DNA of 64,000 nt, taken from contig JBHGNT010000008.1 in NCBI GenBank assembly GCA_043228905.1, positions 2,728,001-2,792,000 on the forward strand, given 5' to 3'. The notes under the pieces were generated by a model, which was not told the DNA's origin, did not search any database, and saw only the letters and a program-made list of their open reading frames with translations. This document shows, piece after piece, positions 60,361-64,000 of this stretch (positions are counted from its first letter, which is position 1; each line of letters starts with the position of its first letter). The position numbers were made by a program, and so were the translations under genes. The stretch is from Azolla caroliniana (lineage: Eukaryota > Polypodiophyta).

Positions 60361-60735
60361 TTATGGCTCATCCGGAGATGATGGCAAGATGCGGCGACAA
60401 TTCTTGCAACAATAAGCATTCGAGTCTGTTGATCTAAATGTCAAGGCATCGCAATGCAAGCATGAAATCTTCTTTGTCGCACATATTGGCAACTGCCTCC
60501 TAGCTCGACTTGCACCTCTTTGCATTTTTCTGATGTGTGCCTTGGAAGTGTTTGGGGAGCTGCCAATAAGATCTTGTGAAATATTGTTAGATGCTCTTCT
60601 CTTCACACCAATCGCTTGCTTCCGCCTTATGGATCCACCGTCTTCTTCATTGGTTGGTTCCGGTGTCGTGAGGATTTTCGGCCATGGTGGGAAAACCTGA
60701 GCGGAACGAATAATACGAGATGTGCAACGTAGCAC
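60361..60735 (-). CDS. Hypothetical small basic protein with CX2C...CX2C zinc ribbon
   Basis: An open frame of 124 residues if started at 60735. A possible acceptor CGCTCAG at about 60697-60703 suggests the coding part may instead be a last exon beginning GTTTTCCCACC. The middle is basic (GSIRRKQAIGVKRRASNN, HIRKMQRGASRARRQ). The C-terminus carries CLHCDALTFRSTDSNAYCCK with NC following, i.e. two CX2C-type pairs about 14 residues apart, and ends LPSSPDEP. I recognise no family. It could be a small gene, the end of a longer one, or a domain carried by a transposon, since both flanks are repeats. Confidence 0.4.
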   Translation of the reverse strand: MLRCTSRIIRSAQVFPPWPKILTTPEPTNEEDGGSIRRKQAIGVKRRASNNISQDLIGSSPNTSKAHIRKMQRGASRARRQLPICATKKISCLHCDALTFRSTDSNAYCCKNCRRILPSSPDEP

Positions 60736-60800
60736 ATATACTAATTAAGTAACTTAGGAGTAAATAAGCAAATGTAAAGTGTAAGGTTTCTACGAAAATT

Positions 60801-61413
60801 TGTTGAGTGTAATATGATGATGTGGACTTGTGTGCACATGGGCACGTAGGAAAGGGGAGTACGTGGGGGATACAAATATGATGGGCAGTGGCATTGAAAG
60901 CGTGAGGTGAGAGAGTTAAAGGCCCACCGATTTAAGAGCATGGGAGATATTCCCCATTAAAGGAAAGGGGATTTGACTCCTCTTTATGTAATGTGCCTCA
61001 CCCGGGCCCTTACTACTATAAAAGGGAGTGAGGGGTCACTTTTGAGGGGCTTCCACTTTTTGGTGTTTTGTTTGGGGAGTCGCCATTTTGAGGGTTTTGG
61101 TTTAGGGTTTCACATAGGGTTTTATTATTATTCTTCTTTACCTATGCGGTTAGGGTTTCTTCTAGGGTTTTGATTTGGCCTACGCAGCTATGGTTGTAAT
61201 CGTTTAGTGGATTCTTAATATAGTTTGTTGATGTATCTTGTCTCTATTTTCTCTACCATGCTAACCTCTTATTCTTTCTCCTTTCCTCTTGAGCTCAAAG
61301 GTCGTAAAGGTTAAGCTCCCATTCCCCCTCTACTCCCTAGTCCAAGACCCCTTGCGGTCCCACCTAAGATCCTACACGTACCCGCGGAATTCCACGATAC
61401 TAGTACACCAACA
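60801..61413 (+). repeat. LTR of a retrotransposon related in its 3' end to the gag-only element
   Basis: Begins TGTTGAGTGTAATATG and ends TACACCAACA, followed at once by TGGTACCCCAACG, which resembles a primer binding site. Contains CTATAAAAGGGAG (about 61016-61028) and, near the end, CTCCCTAGTCCAAGACCCC, shared with the LTRs at 20819 and 25087. The base pairs after it do not repeat those before it, so it is not a clean solo LTR; it may be the 5' end of a truncated element. Confidence 0.6.
61016..61028 (+). promoter_or_regulatory. TATA box in the LTR
   Basis: CTATAAAAGGGAG about 215 bp into the LTR, closely matching the position in the gag-only element's LTR. Confidence 0.55.
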
Positions 61414-62104
61414 TGGTACCCCAACGCCAGTCTCATTTCTTTGCAAGATGCTATACATGCCAAAACATGAGCGCGGTCGAGGGATCGTAACCCTTGCCGA
61501 AGACATTGAATAGCTACCTCGGTCATTTGTAATTCTGACTCCCATTCCTCCATATCTAATGCACTTGGATTTGTCTCCTTGATTGGTTCTACCTCTGTCT
61601 CCACTAATAATCAATATCACGCGAATTAAATTCAATATCAAGTTAATATCAACACACTCCAACCGTAAACCATGACATTCTAAGGTCACATATCAATAAA
61701 CATGTTGTAAACAGTTTTTGAGAATAAACTTATTCATTGTATCAAATAAACCCTAAACAATTTCTACAATCATACTATTATGCTAAACCCTAAACCTTCT
61801 CCCCATCATTCTAATATCAAGCCATAATATCACATTAAAATCACAATATCAATCGAAACCTTCTCCCAAACCCTAATATTTCAACATGAAAAAGCCAACC
61901 ACATAAAAATAAAAATAAACAGAAATTGTAGAGACAAACATAAATGCATACCTGGGAAATAGTAGGGCACCAATTGCAGAAGTGATTGATGGGAATGTCG
62001 ATTGCAAGCCGCATGAAGAAAAATCGTTTTCCCGGCAAAAGAACCAGTCGATCTCGTTTGAAAAATTGAGAGATAATGACGGGTTTTAGGGTTTTATAGT
62101 CGTT
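61414..62104 (-). other. Region after the LTR with two exon-like minus-strand segments, unidentified
   Basis: At about 61420-61604 the - strand reads VEPIKETNPSALDMEEWESE then LQMTEVAIQCLRQGLRSLDR and AHVLACIASCKEMRLALG, which looks protein-like, but I recognise no family. At about 61949-62070 another segment (RFFFMRLAIDIPINHFCNWC) ends at a CAG|GTATGC donor-like site. Whether they belong to one decayed gene, a captured fragment or chance frames cannot be settled here. Confidence 0.3.
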
Positions 62105-62345
62105 GATTAAAAGGTTGGGCAACCACATGGCCACATTAAACCTCGGTTGGGCAACCACATGGCCATATTAAAACTCGGTTGGGCGACCACATTTTAACTC
62201 AATTGGGTGAGCAAACTTTAATGGTAGGTTGGGCGACCACATTTTAACTCGGTTGGGCGACCAAACTAAAATGGCAAGCTAGGCAACCACATTTTAACTT
62301 AGTTGGGTGACCACATAGATTACAGAGGCTGGACAACCGGAATAG
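62105..62345 (-). repeat. GTCGCCCAAC minisatellite
   Basis: On the - strand, a ~24-bp unit AAAATGTGGTCGCCCAACCG is repeated about eight times with variants. The core GTCGCCCAAC also occurs in the adjoining dispersed repeat, from which the array may have expanded. Confidence 0.8.
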
Positions 62346-62520
62346 GTAGGTTGGGCGACCGAGGACTCAGAGTTGGGCGGCCTCTGACAACATTTTGGGT
62401 CGCGTGATTCTTTATTATCCAAATCGGACGGTGCAGATCGCACGCACCATGCTTTGAGCGACCTGCACCGTCCAAGGCCGCGACTCCATCCCCAGCCCTA
62501 TTTATGATTTGGTATAAAAT
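62345..62520 (-). repeat. Hairpin-headed dispersed repeat, copy C (inverted)
   Basis: On the - strand: AAATAGGGCTGGGGATGGAG, TTGGACGGTGCAGGTCGCTC, a ~14-nt loop, GCGATCTGCACCGTCCGATT, then GTTGTCAGAGGCCGCCCAAC. It is the most complete uninterrupted copy of the hairpin head and the adjoining GTCAGAGG segment in this window. Confidence 0.8.
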
Positions 62521-62524
62521 AGAC

Positions 62525-63112
62525 ATGTCCATGATGATGCCATGGACTGCTATGTATGTATGTCATGAAGATGCGAGTGAGATGATGATGATGATGATGG
62601 TGATGGTGATGCCATGGACTGCTATGTGTGTCATGAGAGAGAGATGATGATGCTGGTGATGCCATGGACCACTGCTATGTATGTGATAAAAAGATGTGAG
62701 AGAGATGATGATGGTGATGCCATGGACTGCTCTTTTATGTCATGAAGATGAGAGAGATGATGAAGATGCCATGGACAGCTCTGTGAATTGCTCTGTTATG
62801 TAACCTGTAGTGATTGATGATGATGATGATGATGATGATGCCATGGACTGCTCTGTGAATTGCTCTTTTATGTAACCTGTAGAGATTGATGATGATGATG
62901 ATGATGATGAAGATGTCATGGACTGCTCTATGAATTGCTCTGTTATGTAACCTGTAGTGTTTGATGATGACGATGATTATGATGAAGATGCCATGGACTG
63001 CTCTGTGAATTGCTCTTTTATGTAACCTGTAGTGATTGATGATGATGATGATGATGAAGATGCCATGGACTGCTCTGTGAATTGCTCTGTTATGCAACCT
63101 GTAGTGATTGAT
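62525..63112 (+). repeat. GATGCCATGG minisatellite and (GAT)n, locus 2
   Basis: At least five longer units contain GCCATGGACTGCTCTGTGAA, TTGCTCTGTTATGTAACCTG and TAGTGATTGATGATGATG, spaced about 70-85 bp. Before them are shorter units like those at 55971-56140. The array ends roughly 90 bp upstream of the next start codon. Confidence 0.9.
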
Positions 63113-63198
63113 GTAAAACTTTACAGTCTTAGATCTGTGAAAGCAGTATCAGCAGCATTGTTTGCCATTGCCATTGCCATTGCCACTTGCCTCTCGCC

Positions 63199-64000
63199 AT
63201 GTTGAAGAAGTGTGTGGGTGCTTGCTTCCTTTCCGCTCTGCTGCAAATCACAGGGCTCATCCTCTTCGTCTTGGGATTCTTCCCTGTCAAACCTGCTCTC
63301 AGAGGCATGAGGTATGCTGGACACCTCCCCCTCCCCTTTATCTTTTTTCTTCAAAAATTTCCTTATCTTTCCATAACCACCTCTGCATTTCTGCTTCTTT
63401 TCTTTTCTTTTCTGTGTCTATATTGCGCTTCTTCTCCTATTTAGGTATGTTTCTCTCTTCTCTCTTTTGTGTTTTTGCTTTCTTTGCCCTTTTCCCTTTT
63501 TTATTTTCATTGTTTGCTCTCGTTTCCTGCTACTTCCATTCGGTTCTGTTTTTTGCTTTTCTGTTTGTCTTTTATGTCCATAGCTTCTCCTTTACTTGAG
63601 GTAATGTTTTTGTCTTTGTCTTCTACGCTTTTGATTTTTTATCCTTTTTGCTGTTTCTCTTGCCAATCAATAACACATGATTCGTGATTTACACCTAGTC
63701 CTTTTTGGCCCACAATTAGAACAAAGAAACGTTTTCATTGCAGTGGCATTGAAAGCTTCGAGTCTACGTGCGCTGAAAATCCAGAACATGTTTCGCCGTC
63801 TGGAAACATACATCAATTTAAGGTTTGTTTTCAAGAGATCTACTTTGTTTTCCAACAGTTTTCCTTTACTGAAGAATCAATATTCAGTTTTTCCTGGTTA
63901 TCCATTCTTATTTTGATTTCGTAATAGATAAACTTTGTTGGAGAGGTTTTTCTTCTATATTCTGTACAGTTGTAGAATTAAAATGGAGAAATTTGCACGA
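63199..64000 (+). CDS. GPI ethanolamine phosphate transferase, N-terminus (GPI7/PIGG type), runs off the window
   Basis: Membrane enzymes of this family add ethanolamine phosphate to a mannose of the GPI anchor in the ER. Exon 1 (63199-63311) starts MLKKCVGACF and contains one hydrophobic signal-anchor helix ending in LILFVLGFFPVKPALRGM; the GFFP-x-KP motif after the first helix is typical of the family. Donor AG|GTATGC. Exon 2 (63744-63822) follows a TTTTCATTGCAG acceptor in the right phase: SGIESFESTCAENPEHVSPS then GNIHQFK|GTTTG. Later exons with the phosphatase-like catalytic domain are beyond 64000. The ATG at 63199 fits the leader length; no upstream in-frame ATG was chosen. Confidence 0.82.

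Noticed and set aside
62735-63097. 120-residue minus-strand ORF with a repeated RLHNRAIHRAVHGIF motif
   Set aside because: A translation of the GATGCCATGG minisatellite; not a gene.

Overview
This window is nuclear DNA of a land plant. The genes have many short exons with GT/AG introns. One gene encodes the plastid-targeted biotin carrier of acetyl-CoA carboxylase. Others match plant families (subgroup IVc bHLH, DUF4220/DUF594, PPR), and the intergenic space is filled with plant-type retroelements, microsatellites and MITEs. An intact-looking TTC29 gene, a protein of motile cilia, points to a lineage with swimming sperm. With the abundant decayed PPR retrocopies, a fern is my best guess, but a lycophyte, bryophyte, cycad or Ginkgo is not excluded.

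Layout. 91-3399 (-): complete seven-exon BCCP gene, with a partial tandem duplication of exon 2 in its second intron. 3400-6363: microsatellites, a CCATGG-rich minisatellite and empty intergenic DNA. 6364-20177 (-): complete eleven-exon TTC29-like gene; its introns hold a dead LINE reverse transcriptase, a nearly perfect 103-bp foldback and a solo LTR with a clean 5-bp target duplication. A TIR element sits 134 bp upstream of its start. 20819-25863 (+): a GC-rich LTR retrotransposon that encodes only Gag, followed by an array of diverged ~90-bp repeats where pol would be; it lies inside a palindromic member of a dispersed repeat family. 26-31 kb: repeats, no gene. 31139-34892 (-): complete six-exon subgroup IVc bHLH gene (ILR3 type). 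35-40 kb: simple and tandem repeats. 40.28-41.6 kb (+): a PPR fragment fused to a scrambled, intronless cullin-1 pseudogene. 42.1-47.35 kb (-): decayed L1-type LINE with amplified 3' tails, next to further LINE 3' ends and SINE-like copies. 51610-54459 (+): intact single-exon DUF4220/DUF594 membrane protein, followed directly by a 193-bp satellite array. 56.3-58.3 kb (+): long PPR pseudogene. 59208-60192: non-autonomous hAT-like transposon with an 8-bp target duplication. 60.36-60.74 kb (-): small zinc-ribbon ORF. 60801-61413: an LTR. 62.1-63.1 kb: minisatellites. 63199 to the right edge (+): first two exons of a GPI ethanolamine phosphate transferase (GPI7/PIGG type).

The real genes are unrelated housekeeping or regulatory loci (plastid fatty acid synthesis, ciliary motility, iron-response transcription, GPI-anchor synthesis) and show no sign of acting as one system. 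The most unusual material is the gag-only retroelement with its repeat array, the hairpin-headed SINE-like family it landed in, and the permuted PPR-cullin chimera. Exon coordinates were assigned by hand from reading frame, splice dinucleotides and family similarity recalled from general knowledge; no alignment was run.
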